Of a stretch of DNA of 64,000 nucleotides, positions 34,960 to 43,451 are shown in pieces. This stretch comes from Nocardia suismassiliense (lineage in GTDB: Bacteria; Actinomycetota; Actinomycetes; Mycobacteriales; Mycobacteriaceae). A model generated the notes under the pieces. That model was not told the DNA's origin, did no database searches, and saw only the letters and a list, made by a program, of their open reading frames with translations. The first letter of the stretch is position 1. Every line of letters starts with the position of its first letter. The position numbers and the translations under genes are program-made. Location of the stretch: assembly GCF_900269665.1 (NCBI RefSeq), contig NZ_LT985361.1, forward strand, positions 5,376,163 through 5,440,162. The letters are read 5' to 3'.

Positions 34960-36207
34960 TCACGGGACCAGCCTGCTGTCATAGCTGTTCGCGACATGGT
35001 CGAGCATCCCGTAGAGCTGGTCGGATCCGAGCCGGGCGAGATCGTCGCGACCGGCGGTGGCGGGCAATGGAAGCCGGCCCAGCGACCCCCAGCGCAGCGC
35101 GCCCTGTTCGTCGATGACGCAGGTGGTGGCACCGAGGTTGTCGGTGTGCAGGCAGAAGGGCACGTCGAGCAGGCCGGTGGCGAACGCCTTCAGCAACGCC
35201 TGCCCTACGTCGGCGTCGAGGTCGAGCACCGCGTCGATGAGGATGCGCGCCTCGTCGTGCACCTCGGTGAAATACTCCGCCTCGGCCGGGGACGCCGGGT
35301 CGAGCGGCCCGGCGGCCTCCTCCGCCGCGATGCGCAGCGCCGCAACGTTTTCGGCGACGGAGGGAATCTGCCAGGCCTCGGACACCGTTTTCACGATCAT
35401 CCGTTCGCAGCCGGTCGCCATGGCCAGGCGCGCACTGTCGCGGATGAGCCGCGTCGCGCCGTCGGCGGTCCTCGGGAAAAGTCCCATGTACGTGTAGAAG
35501 ACGACGTGCCAGGTCACGTCGCCGAGGTAGGCGGCGGCGAGGGTCCGCAAGGCGCGCAGCGCGCCGCGATCCTGTTCGGCCAGCGTGCCCTGCGCGTAAC
35601 TGAGCGACATGTAACGCAGACCGTGCTGGCGGAAGAAACACCCTTCCAGCACGGCCAGCGCCACCAGCAGGGACGGCGGGCACAGCTGGCCGAGCATGCA
35701 TCCGCCGAAACTCTCGATGTGACCGAACTCGGTCTCCCCCGCGAGAAATCGCGTGCTCTCCGACCAGGCTTCGACCGCGTCGCGCAGCGGCAACCTGCTA
35801 TAGGGCAGGCAGTACGAGACCGGACCGCCTTCGGTCGCGTCCAGACCGACCTCGACCAATCGCTGAAAGACGCGCAACGGCAGTGCGGTGCCGTGGCGCG
35901 CCTGCACCGGAAAGGTCGGCCCGTACAAGCCGTTGAGCACTTTCTTGGTGTCCTCGACGGAATGGGAGACCAGCGGGTACCCGTTCAACTCCTCACCGAC
36001 GGCGAGGCGTTCCAGCGGTGTCCGGTAATCGCCGACGCGGGTGTAACTGTCGAGCGTGATGGTGCCGATCACCGGAAAGTCCAGGTGCGCAACGCGCGCG
36101 AGACCGGCCCGCATCGCCGCGAGGCTGCCGAAACCCATGCGGGGCTGGACGACCAGTTGCCCCGCATCGGCTCGGTCCGCTACAAAACTGTCGAAAAACC
36201 CTGCCAC
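34960..36207 (-). CDS. glmE: glutamate mutase (methylaspartate mutase) E subunit
   Basis: 415 aa, somewhat shorter than clostridial GlmE (about 483). Residues known to bind glutamate and drive the B12 radical reaction are conserved by position: QPRMG (Arg23), DSYTR (Arg57), QARHGT (Arg104), TEGGPVSYCLPY (Glu126, Tyr132, Tyr136). The three Arg clamp both carboxylates, so a dicarboxylic amino acid substrate is expected. With the S subunit it should convert L-glutamate to (2S,3S)-3-methylaspartate using adenosylcobalamin. It starts with GTG one base after the PP-loop gene stop. Its partner subunit is three genes upstream, unlike primary-metabolism operons where E and S are near each other with a MutL chaperone. 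Confidence 0.87.
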   Translation of the reverse strand: MAGFFDSFVADRADAGQLVVQPRMGFGSLAAMRAGLARVAHLDFPVIGTITLDSYTRVGDYRTPLERLAVGEELNGYPLVSHSVEDTKKVLNGLYGPTFPVQARHGTALPLRVFQRLVEVGLDATEGGPVSYCLPYSRLPLRDAVEAWSESTRFLAGETEFGHIESFGGCMLGQLCPPSLLVALAVLEGCFFRQHGLRYMSLSYAQGTLAEQDRGALRALRTLAAAYLGDVTWHVVFYTYMGLFPRTADGATRLIRDSARLAMATGCERMIVKTVSEAWQIPSVAENVAALRIAAEEAAGPLDPASPAEAEYFTEVHDEARILIDAVLDLDADVGQALLKAFATGLLDVPFCLHTDNLGATTCVIDEQGALRWGSLGRLPLPATAGRDDLARLGSDQLYGMLDHVANSYDSRLVP

Positions 36208-36208
36208 G

Positions 36209-37696
36209 TCACCGACCCGAGATCAGTTCGAGCGTGGGCAGTCCCGACTGCGCGTCGACGGTGTGCACCTGAGATTTGTGCGGGTCACCGGCGCGCACCC
36301 TGGCCATCACGGTGTCCCCGGCCGCGAAGTCGACCAGCGAGCTGCGATAGAGCGTGCGCAGGTGCGTGATGGACAGCCCGGACACCTCCGCCAGCCAGGC
36401 GGCGGCGTGGTCGCTACCGTCTTCGGCGAGCAGCGCGGCGTGCAAGGCCGGGATCTCGTCGCGCCACTCGGGGTGGCAGCGTTCGATGAATTGCGGCAGC
36501 CGCGCGCCCTTGTCGGTGAACGGCGAGAACACCATCGCGACCAACGCGTCCTCGTTCAACCCGAAGGCATTCTCCGCGTACGCCCTTGCCACCGCGCGCC
36601 GTTCGGCGATCTTCTCCGGCGAGTCGTAGCGGGCCAGGGCTAGATCGATAAGCCGGTCCGGCATTTCCTTTCTGCGCATCATCGTCTCGGCGAACTCCAG
36701 GTACTCCGTGATGCCCGCCGCGTAGCTGCGCCCCTCCACGTACTCGACGCGCAGTCCGCGCAAATGTGCCATCAGTGTCGGATTGGCGCAGTCGGATTCG
36801 GTGAAGCTGAAGGCCAGGTCGTCGAAGCGGAAGCCGAGGAAATCGACGATCAGATCCCAGTGGTCGTGCACCCGGTAGCTGACCAGGTCGTAGATGGAGA
36901 CGAAGGTGGGCTGCACCGACCGGTCCCCCACCGCGACCTCGCGTTCGGCGGGCTCGTGCCGGTCGTCGCCGAACAACTCGCGGAAGTAGGCGTCGCCCAC
37001 GCCGCGCAGCGCGGCGAGCAGATCCTGGAACGTCATGCCCTTGCGCTGCACATCGATGCCGATGCCCTTGGCCAGCCGCAGAATCCACGCGGCGTAGAGG
37101 GCCTGTTCCCGGCGGGAGTCGCCGGTCATGATCGCGTCGACGCCGCCACGCCACCAGGCGGCGCGCCCGTAGAAATCAGCGACCGCAAGATTGCAGCTGT
37201 TGCAGAAAGTGGGGCGGCCGTCGCCCGCGGAGCGGTGCCCGTTCATCAGCACGTCGAGCCGGTTGATGGCCACCAACTTCTCCGGCAGCGGCAGATCGAC
37301 TCGGAAACGGCGAATCTCGGTGTGGTCGATGGTCAGTAGCTCGGCTCGCTCGTCGTCCAGCAGGCCCAGCGCCGAATACACCCGATCGATGTTCTCCATC
37401 ACCGCGCCGACCACACCGGCATGGCGCATGTTCGCGACCCGCATCAGGAAGGTGCTGCCGTGCGCGAGTTGCAGCCGTAATTGCACAGCACGCACGAACG
37501 CGACGACGTAGGTGCTGTCCTTGCCGCCGCCGTAGGCGACCATGACCTTGTAGTCGGCGAGTTTCTGGCGACCGCCCGCGGCTTCGATCAACTTGTCGCC
37601 GACGGCCGCCACCCCTAGTCGCTCCTCCTCGGTGAGGAAGCCGATCAGCTGCTCGTAGCGTGCCCGGTCGTCGTTGGCATCATGTGCACTGTTCAC
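36209..37696 (-). CDS. PP-loop (alpha-hydrolase) ATPase with internal CxxC, unknown substrate
   Basis: 495 aa. VMVAYGGGKDSTYV (GGGKDS at 56-61) is the pyrophosphatase loop of the N-type ATP-PPase/TilS-TtuA-WbpG superfamily; TGDSRREQALYA lies later. TFCNSCNLAV holds a CxxC (Cys165, Cys168), and another Cys is in FTESDCANPT. Relatives with such Cys pairs are tRNA thiolases or sugar amidotransferases, so the enzyme probably adenylates a substrate and adds sulphur or nitrogen. No tRNA-binding domain or class I/II glutaminase is fused. ATG 37696 overlaps the previous gene by 4 nt (ATGA). The place inside the mutase/ATP-grasp operon argues for a small-molecule substrate. Confidence 0.7.
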   Translation of the reverse strand: MNSAHDANDDRARYEQLIGFLTEEERLGVAAVGDKLIEAAGGRQKLADYKVMVAYGGGKDSTYVVAFVRAVQLRLQLAHGSTFLMRVANMRHAGVVGAVMENIDRVYSALGLLDDERAELLTIDHTEIRRFRVDLPLPEKLVAINRLDVLMNGHRSAGDGRPTFCNSCNLAVADFYGRAAWWRGGVDAIMTGDSRREQALYAAWILRLAKGIGIDVQRKGMTFQDLLAALRGVGDAYFRELFGDDRHEPAEREVAVGDRSVQPTFVSIYDLVSYRVHDHWDLIVDFLGFRFDDLAFSFTESDCANPTLMAHLRGLRVEYVEGRSYAAGITEYLEFAETMMRRKEMPDRLIDLALARYDSPEKIAERRAVARAYAENAFGLNEDALVAMVFSPFTDKGARLPQFIERCHPEWRDEIPALHAALLAEDGSDHAAAWLAEVSGLSITHLRTLYRSSLVDFAAGDTVMARVRAGDPHKSQVHTVDAQSGLPTLELISGR

Positions 37697-38931
37697 AGCG
37701 ATTCCGCCTCGAAGTCGAAGTTCTCGATGATCTTTCGGATGCCGGCCTCGACGACGTGCTCATCCTCGTGCAGCAGAATGAAACGCCCACGGTGCAGCGC
37801 GTCGTACGCACCGCCCGGCGCCAGCACCTGCCCGGGCTCGGGCAGCAGCTCCCGCCAGACGATCGGCACCTGGTCGCGCATGGAGGCGACCCGCAGCACC
37901 CGTTCGGCCTGCGCGGCGGACTTGGGCATGATCAGCCAGCCGCCGGAGGAGTCGATGAGGTCGGGCACCGGCGGGACCGGCCCGCCGGACAGCACCCGCA
38001 GGAACATCTCGTACAGGTTGACGCCGAAGACCCGGTAGATCAGGTGCGGGACCTCGGCACCGCCCACTCGGCCGCCGATCTCCAGGAACACCGGATCGCC
38101 GGCCGGGGTGATGAACACCTCGAGGTGAAAAGGCAAGCGGCGCAACCCGAGTGCCGTGACGATCTGCTGCGAGAACTCCTCGATCAGCGTCCGCCGCGGC
38201 GAGGGGCTCATCAATACCGAGCCGAGCGGCGCACCGTGTGTGAAGGACAGGCAGTCGTTGATGTAGCGAGAGGTCGCCTGGAACGTGATGCGGGAGTCGT
38301 CATCGACGAAGCCGTCCACGTGGTAGATCTGGCCCGCAATGAACTGCTCGATCTCGTAGTCACCGAGATCGACGGTGGCCAGTGCGGCGTCCAGCTCCGC
38401 GGCGTTGTCCACCCGGCGCACCCCGATACTGGCGGCCGCGGCAACCGGCTTGAGGATCAGCGGATAACCGCAGGACGCCGCGAACGCGCGCACCTGCTCG
38501 GCACTCACGCAGGAATCGAAGCGCGGCACCCGGATTCCCGCCTCGTCCAGCACCTGCTTCATCCGGACTTTGTCGCGGTAGACGGCGACCTCCGTGCGGG
38601 TCGGTCCGGGAATGCCGAGGTCCTCGCGGACCTTGGCCGCGATCTCCAGGGTGAACTCCGACAGCGCGATCAGCTCGTCCACCGGTCCGACCCGCTCGGT
38701 GATCTCCAGCACGGCCGCACCGAGGGCCACGACGTCGTTGACGTCCTCGACCTGCACCTGGCAGGCGATCTTCGCCGGATCGGCGAGCACGCCCGCGGCC
38801 CCGGGACCGTCCACCACGTAACTCACCTGGTTGGTGTCGTGGTCGATGAACTCCTCGTAGCGGGTGAGCTCGTTGTCCCAGCGGGTCCCGTCGAAGAAAC
38901 GTGGCCACCGATTGACGATGACGATATGCAT
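37693..38931 (-). CDS. ATP-grasp carboxylate-amine ligase (first of two in operon)
   Basis: 412 aa. The start ATG 38931 shares a base with the glutamate mutase S stop (TGATG), so translation is coupled; the longer open frame upstream is a shadow of the S gene. Visible motifs: VYRDKVRMKQVLDEAGIRVP, PLILKPVAAAASIGVRRV (ATP-binding loop), EIEQFIAGQIYHVDGF, and FLEIGGRVGG (metal-binding). It belongs to the carbamoyl-phosphate-synthase-like/L-amino acid ligase type and is only distantly similar to the second ATP-grasp gene. It probably condenses the mutase-derived acid, or its amide, with an amine (inference). The next gene starts 4 nt before its stop. Confidence 0.82.
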   Translation of the reverse strand: MHIVIVNRWPRFFDGTRWDNELTRYEEFIDHDTNQVSYVVDGPGAAGVLADPAKIACQVQVEDVNDVVALGAAVLEITERVGPVDELIALSEFTLEIAAKVREDLGIPGPTRTEVAVYRDKVRMKQVLDEAGIRVPRFDSCVSAEQVRAFAASCGYPLILKPVAAAASIGVRRVDNAAELDAALATVDLGDYEIEQFIAGQIYHVDGFVDDDSRITFQATSRYINDCLSFTHGAPLGSVLMSPSPRRTLIEEFSQQIVTALGLRRLPFHLEVFITPAGDPVFLEIGGRVGGAEVPHLIYRVFGVNLYEMFLRVLSGGPVPPVPDLIDSSGGWLIMPKSAAQAERVLRVASMRDQVPIVWRELLPEPGQVLAPGGAYDALHRGRFILLHEDEHVVEAGIRKIIENFDFEAESL

Positions 38932-39419
38932 CAGGACACCTTTCGGGTCGCGGAGTTCGCGCTGTCCCACGGCGTGATCAGCGCGGGGTCCGCGCGCCAG
39001 GCCGAAAACCCTTGGGCGAGACCGAAACGCAGGAAACCGCGGAAGCGCGCGATGGCGTCGTCGCCGAGGAATACGTCGGTGTAGCCCAGGTCGAGCAGTT
39101 CGCGGCGGACGCGGTCGTCGTCGGAGACCGCGGTGGTCAGTTTGCCGCCGATGGCGCACGGCACCTCGAGTCCGCGCTCGCGCAGACCGGACAGCAGCAC
39201 CTGCGCGCCGTGGAAACCGTGGCCGTTGACGCTGGATACGACCAGCAGGTCGGGCCGGTCCGCGCGGATGGCGTCCGCCACGCTCTCGACCGGCGTACAC
39301 GGCCCGAGGTTGTGCACCGAGGCACCGTTCTCCTCGAGCAGCTTCTGCAGGTACACCAGATTCCAGAGATGGGAATCGGACTCCACGGTGCTCAGCACGC
39401 ACCGGAAACGAACGTTCAT
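38931..39419 (-). CDS. glmS: cobalamin-binding glutamate mutase S-like subunit with altered DxHxxG motif
   Basis: 162 aa, Rossmann-like B12-binding domain. Alignment by eye to GlmS: CVLSTVESDSHLWNL for GVIGSDCHAVG, VVSSVNGHG for the SxL/SSxxGxG loop, and CAIGGKL for the GG loop. The cobalt-ligating His17 and Asp15 are present, but the Gly of DxHxxG is Asn20. The protein is about 25 residues longer than GlmS at the C-terminus. It should pair with the E subunit three genes downstream. ATG 39419 overlaps the exporter gene stop by 4 nt. Whether the altered loop affects cofactor binding is open. Confidence 0.8.
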   Translation of the reverse strand: MNVRFRCVLSTVESDSHLWNLVYLQKLLEENGASVHNLGPCTPVESVADAIRADRPDLLVVSSVNGHGFHGAQVLLSGLRERGLEVPCAIGGKLTTAVSDDDRVRRELLDLGYTDVFLGDDAIARFRGFLRFGLAQGFSAWRADPALITPWDSANSATRKVS

Positions 39420-40789
39420 GTCACGACCTCAACGTTAGCGTTCTCGCGGGCCAGCAAGGCTTTTCGGAAACTGGCCATCGTCAACGGCAGGAGAACCGCG
39501 CCGATCAGGCAGAGCATGATGCCCAGCCACAGCGCGAGTCGTTGCGGGCCGATGGTGGCACCCAGACCACCGATCAGCAGGCCCGCGATCGGATAGGACA
39601 ACAGGTTGAGCAGATAGAACGGCCCCATCACCTTGCCGAGATGCTCGATCGGGATCACCTTCACCCGCTGGGTGCGGTTGTAGATGTTGTAGAGCGCGTC
39701 GCCGACGAGCATCGCGACAAAGGCTGGGGCGTAGACCCAATACGACGGTGCGAGAGCGGCTATCAGGAATGCGGCACACATCAGCCAGAATCCCGTCACC
39801 CCGATGGGCCCGACACCGACGCGACGGAGCAGCGCGGGCATCAGCAGGAGGTTCAGCAGCCCGGTGACCCCGACGGCCGCGTTCAGCAGACCGTAGGCGG
39901 AGTCGGGTGCCTTGAAAACGTCGGTGACCAGGGCTGCGTTCGAGACGATCAGCACGCCGACCACCAGGTTGATGGTGAAGTTGAGGATGCCGAGCAGCAG
40001 GACCGGGCGGATCTGCACCATGAGCCGCCATCCGGTGGCCAACTCCGCGAGCACTTCCCGGGCCACCCACCCGACGGCGGCGCGCACTTCCGGCCGCGGC
40101 AGTGGCAGCCAGGTCAACGCGCTGATGCCGAACGCGGCCGCGGCGACCAGCAGTAACGGCAGCTTGCCGAGCAAGGCGGCGCCCACGATCGCGAGCGCGG
40201 GCCCGAGCGCCATGGCGAGCAACTCCATGTTCTGCACCAGCGACTGCACCGTGGCGATCTGGGAGTCCCGGGCCAGCTGCGGCACCATCCGCTCGATCGA
40301 CATCCGAATGGGCGCGACACACACCGACAGGCAGGCGCCACCGGTCATCAAGGCGGGCACCAGCCAGCCGGGCCGGACGAGGCAGACCAGCACGACGGCG
40401 ACCAGGATCAGTGCGCGCATCGTCGCGACGCGGGTGAACAGCCGGGCGCCGCCGTCCCGGTCGGCGAGCATGCCTGCGAACGGGTAGGCGATGAGGGCGG
40501 GCAGCCACTCGAGCGCGAACGCGAAGCCGAGGGTGGAGACCTGCTTGGTGTCGTGAAAGATCAACAGCGGCACCGCGAACAGCACCACTTGTTCGGCGAC
40601 CAGTCCGAGCAGCACGCCGGTGGCGAACAGCACGCTGAGTTTGTTCAGCCCGTCGTCTCCGCCGACCGCCTTCCCACTGGGCGCACCCACCCCGTCGGCC
40701 CCGCCTACTACCTTCCGGCGGCGCTTACCCACCCCGTCGGCTCCGCCGCCTGCCGTCCCCGAGCGCCGAGCCACCGCCCGTTGCCTCAT
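39416..40789 (-). CDS. MFS transporter, probable exporter of the cluster product
   Basis: 457 aa. After an unusual 45-residue Gly/Arg/Lys-rich N-terminal extension come 12 predicted helices in MFS arrangement (for example FATGVLLGLVAEQVVLFAVPLLIF, GMLADRDGG as the loop 2-3 motif, and TGFWLMCAAFLIAALAP). The family includes bacterial drug and siderophore exporters (MFS_3/enterobactin-exporter-like). The extension is encoded by a DNA tandem repeat. The gene is coupled on both sides: ATG 40789 overlaps the monooxygenase stop, and its own stop overlaps the mutase S start. This suggests a product-export or self-protection role. Confidence 0.82.
   Translation of the reverse strand: MRQRAVARRSGTAGGGADGVGKRRRKVVGGADGVGAPSGKAVGGDDGLNKLSVLFATGVLLGLVAEQVVLFAVPLLIFHDTKQVSTLGFAFALEWLPALIAYPFAGMLADRDGGARLFTRVATMRALILVAVVLVCLVRPGWLVPALMTGGACLSVCVAPIRMSIERMVPQLARDSQIATVQSLVQNMELLAMALGPALAIVGAALLGKLPLLLVAAAAFGISALTWLPLPRPEVRAAVGWVAREVLAELATGWRLMVQIRPVLLLGILNFTINLVVGVLIVSNAALVTDVFKAPDSAYGLLNAAVGVTGLLNLLLMPALLRRVGVGPIGVTGFWLMCAAFLIAALAPSYWVYAPAFVAMLVGDALYNIYNRTQRVKVIPIEHLGKVMGPFYLLNLLSYPIAGLLIGGLGATIGPQRLALWLGIMLCLIGAVLLPLTMASFRKALLARENANVEVVT
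40685..40747. repeat. 42-nt period tandem repeat encoding the MFS N-terminus
   Basis: ACCCACCCCGTCGGCCCCGCC at 40685-40705 recurs at 40727-40747 with one change. The period is 14 codons and encodes GGADGVG-type units, with a third diverged copy in the protein (GGDDGLN). Confidence 0.75.
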
Positions 40790-41910
40790 CCCAGCCGTCT
40801 CTCGCGTTCACGGATGAGGGGCAGGACATGGGTGTAGAAGATGCGCATCTCGTCGCGGGTCGGCCAACCAGAGAAGATGAACTCGCTGATTCCGGCCGCC
40901 TTGTACTGGTAGAGGTAGTCGGCCACCTCCTGGTAGCTGCCGACCACGCACAGCGCGGGCCCGCCGCGGTACGGCACGAAACCGGAGTAGATCATCGGCG
41001 ACAGCCAGTCGTCGGCGGCCTGTTCGGCAAGGCGGAAGGAGGTTTTCACGGCCTCGGAGTCGGACGCGGCGACCACCTGCGCGACCCATTCGCGATGCTT
41101 TTCGTCGGGGTTCTCTTGCATGGCGGCGAGATCGGCGAGCGCCTGCGCGCGAGTTTCCCTGGCCAGCACGTGCATTCGGGTGCCGACCCGGGTGCCTTTG
41201 TCGAGGACCGGTCGCGCCGCGGCGCCCATGCCCTCGGGCGTATCGCCGTAGCGCAGCCAGCAGTCGCCGTACATGGCGGCGGTCTCCTGTGCGATCTCCG
41301 ACGCGCCGCTCAGGTAGATCTCGGGCCGGCCGCCACCCTTGTAGCCCAGGCCGAGCGCGGCCTCTTTGATCACGTAGTGGTCGCCCTCGTAGGACAGCGG
41401 CTTCTCGCCGCCCCAGAACCGGTGGCAGATATCGAGGAATTCCTGAGTGCGGGCGTACCGGCCGTCGTGGGCGACGAAATCGCCGTAGCCCGCCTGCTCG
41501 GCCGGCGAGATGCCCGCGACCAGGTTGAGTGCGATGCGCCCGTCGGACATCCACGAGATCGTGTTGACGACCTGGGTGAACAAGGTCGGCGACAACAGGC
41601 CGGGCCGGTACGCCAGGATGAAGGTGACGTTCTCGGTCTCCCGGACCAGCGCGCCGATCATCGGCAGCGGGTCGGGCATGTAGTCGGCGATGCCCATCAG
41701 CAAGGAGTCGACGCCGAGCGCGTCGGCCTCCTGGCAGAAGTCCACCATCCCGTCGAAGTCGAGTTCGCCGACTCGATACTTCTCCGTGGCCTTCTGCTGA
41801 CCACTGTCCAGCGGCGCGCACCAGTGGAACCTCAGCTCGCCGGGCTCGACTCGCGAATGAGACAGCGGGGCGAAGTTCGTACGGTCGTAGTTCATTATCT
41901 CGGGATTCAC
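40786..41910 (-). CDS. FMN-dependent LLM-class monooxygenase (SsuD-like)
   Basis: 374 aa, TIM-barrel luciferase-like. Motifs fit the alkanesulfonate monooxygenase branch: ELRFHWCAPLDSG, DSLLMGIADYMPDPL, VTFILAYRPGLLSPTLFTQ, WMSDGRIALNLVAG, HDGRYARTQEFLDI and PEIYLSGASE. Such enzymes use reduced FMN from a separate reductase to oxidise C-S, C-N or N groups; several natural-product relatives do N-hydroxylation or desulphonation. As first gene of the seven-gene operon it is probably a tailoring step, not sulphur scavenging, since no sulphonate ABC transporter is present. GTG 41910 is listed; ATG 41895 (MNYDRTN) is an alternative start. Confidence 0.83.
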   Translation of the reverse strand: MNPEIMNYDRTNFAPLSHSRVEPGELRFHWCAPLDSGQQKATEKYRVGELDFDGMVDFCQEADALGVDSLLMGIADYMPDPLPMIGALVRETENVTFILAYRPGLLSPTLFTQVVNTISWMSDGRIALNLVAGISPAEQAGYGDFVAHDGRYARTQEFLDICHRFWGGEKPLSYEGDHYVIKEAALGLGYKGGGRPEIYLSGASEIAQETAAMYGDCWLRYGDTPEGMGAAARPVLDKGTRVGTRMHVLARETRAQALADLAAMQENPDEKHREWVAQVVAASDSEAVKTSFRLAEQAADDWLSPMIYSGFVPYRGGPALCVVGSYQEVADYLYQYKAAGISEFIFSGWPTRDEMRIFYTHVLPLIRERERRLG

Positions 41911-42449
41911 TTCCAGTTATCGCGACGGAGACAGTAGAAGATTCTCAGCATCAATGGAAAGTCGCACCCCGTCCAACTCCCCCTGCCCTGTTAAGGCAAA
42001 GTTACATCGACTTCCCGCCGCTGTCAAAGGGGTATAAGCTGCCTGCACCGCGCCGTTAACACCATTTTTCGGCAACCCCTATAGGGGGCCTCGAACAGGG
42101 CTGCTAAACGATCTTCACAACCGGAATACCCCCCATTCGGGGGGTGGACGACGTCGCCGGAACGAGGGAGAATAGGGCCGCTACCAGTGCGTTAGCAGTA
42201 CAGTTCGACAGGTTAGGGGGGTTCGACGAAGGCCGTCAAGCAATAGTTTCCCACCAGTTACCGCGTATTCGCGTCGATCACGCGAGAACAGTTAACGTGG
42301 ATAGATACGTTAGTCGATAGTAGACCAATTGCATACGAGGAATCGTCGAATATCGGGCACCGCAATCGGCTTGTCCAGGTATTTCCGTTGGCGAATATCC
42401 GCGCCTCGGAATTCGACCACCCTCGCACGACTATTGAACGGATCGAACT
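41911..42449. promoter_or_regulatory. 539-bp AT-richer divergent control region of the candidate biosynthetic cluster
   Basis: No ORF. Several symmetrical elements are visible: CCCCTATAGGGG (42076-42087), ACCCCCC-ATTC-GGGGGGT (42128-42145), TCGCGT-N5-ACGCGA (about 42269-42284) and TAACGT-N8-ACGTTA (42293-42312). The last two lie closest to the asparagine synthetase gene; the first two could be leader hairpins or operators for the minus operon. The region is clearly less GC-rich than its surroundings. No riboswitch consensus, including the B12 box, was found. Confidence 0.55.
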
Positions 42450-43451
42450 TTGCCTGAAGTGACTGAACCGACCGGATCCGCGCCCCCACTACCGCGTGCG
42501 CATCTCACGTCGAAACGAACCGTCGCGGCATTGACGGTGCAGGCCCGATTCCTGTCCGCCGCGCGCGAATTTCTGACCGCAGAGGGATTCACCGAGCTGC
42601 TGCCGCCCATCATCGGTCCGGTGACCGACCCGGGGGCGCGCGGCGCGAAACAGGTCGACATCGACTACTACGGCCACCGCTACAAGCTGATGACCAGCGG
42701 CATCCTCTACAAGCAGGCCTCGCTGCTCGCCTTCGACAAGATCTTCCACGTGGCGCCCAATGTGCGGCTCGAGCCGCTGGAGACCGCGGTGACGCATCGG
42801 CACCTCGCGGAGTTCCATCAGCTCGATGTGGAAATCGCGAACGGCTCGCGCGAAGACGCCATGGACGTGGCCGAGCGGCTGACGAAATACGCCGTGGACC
42901 ACGTCCTGAGCAACGCCCAGCGCGAGCTGGAGATCCTGGACCGCGACCTCGAACAGTTGAAGCAGGTGCTCGCGGGCCCCTACGACCGCAAGCGCCACTC
43001 GGCGACGGTCGCGGAGCTGCGCGCGCTCGGCCACGACCAGCGCGAGCACACCGAAATCGACTGGCAGGGTGAGGAAATCATCTCCGCGGCCGCCACCCGC
43101 CCGTTCTTCATCACGGACTACCCGAAGGGTTCGCGCGGCTTCTACGACAGCGAGAACCCCGACGAGCCGGGCACGCTGCGTAACTTCGACCTGATCTTTC
43201 CGGGCGGCTTCGGCGAGATGATGAGCGGCAGCGCCCGCGAATCGGACTACCGCACCCTGCTGACCCGCATGCGGGAGACCGGTGAGAATCCGGCCAAATA
43301 CGAGTGGTACCTCACTCTGGCCCGCGACGGCCTTTCGCCCAGTGCGGGTTTCGGCCTCGGCGTCGAGCGGTTCACCCGGTTCCTCGGCGGCTTGGACGCG
43401 GTCTGGCAGGCCAGCGCCTACCCCAAGATTCCGGGGGAGCTCCGGCCATGA
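42450..43451 (+). CDS. archaeal-type asparagine synthetase (class II AsxRS-like, no anticodon domain)
   Basis: 333 aa. It has class II aminoacyl-tRNA synthetase motifs of the Asp/AsnRS branch: motif 2 region LEPLETAVTHRHLAEFHQLDVEI and motif 3 GFGLGVERFTRFLGG, with MTSGILYKQASLLAFDKIF. There is no N-terminal OB-fold for tRNA binding. Such AsnRS-like proteins are asparagine synthetases in some archaea: aspartate is adenylated and amidated with ammonia. Here it could amidate aspartate or 3-methylaspartate made by the mutase (inference). Start TTG 42450 lacks a clear ribosome site; GTG 42459 is an alternative. Its stop overlaps the next start (ATGA). Confidence 0.8.
   Translation: MPEVTEPTGSAPPLPRAHLTSKRTVAALTVQARFLSAAREFLTAEGFTELLPPIIGPVTDPGARGAKQVDIDYYGHRYKLMTSGILYKQASLLAFDKIFHVAPNVRLEPLETAVTHRHLAEFHQLDVEIANGSREDAMDVAERLTKYAVDHVLSNAQRELEILDRDLEQLKQVLAGPYDRKRHSATVAELRALGHDQREHTEIDWQGEEIISAAATRPFFITDYPKGSRGFYDSENPDEPGTLRNFDLIFPGGFGEMMSGSARESDYRTLLTRMRETGENPAKYEWYLTLARDGLSPSAGFGLGVERFTRFLGGLDAVWQASAYPKIPGELRP

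Noticed and set aside
40786..41910. Sulphonate-scavenging SsuD operon
   Set aside because: No SsuABC transporter or SsuE reductase is adjacent; the gene is embedded in a coupled biosynthetic operon.
41911..42449. Cobalamin riboswitch for the glutamate mutase operon
   Set aside because: No B12-box (GCCACTG-like) or the needed stems were found in either orientation.
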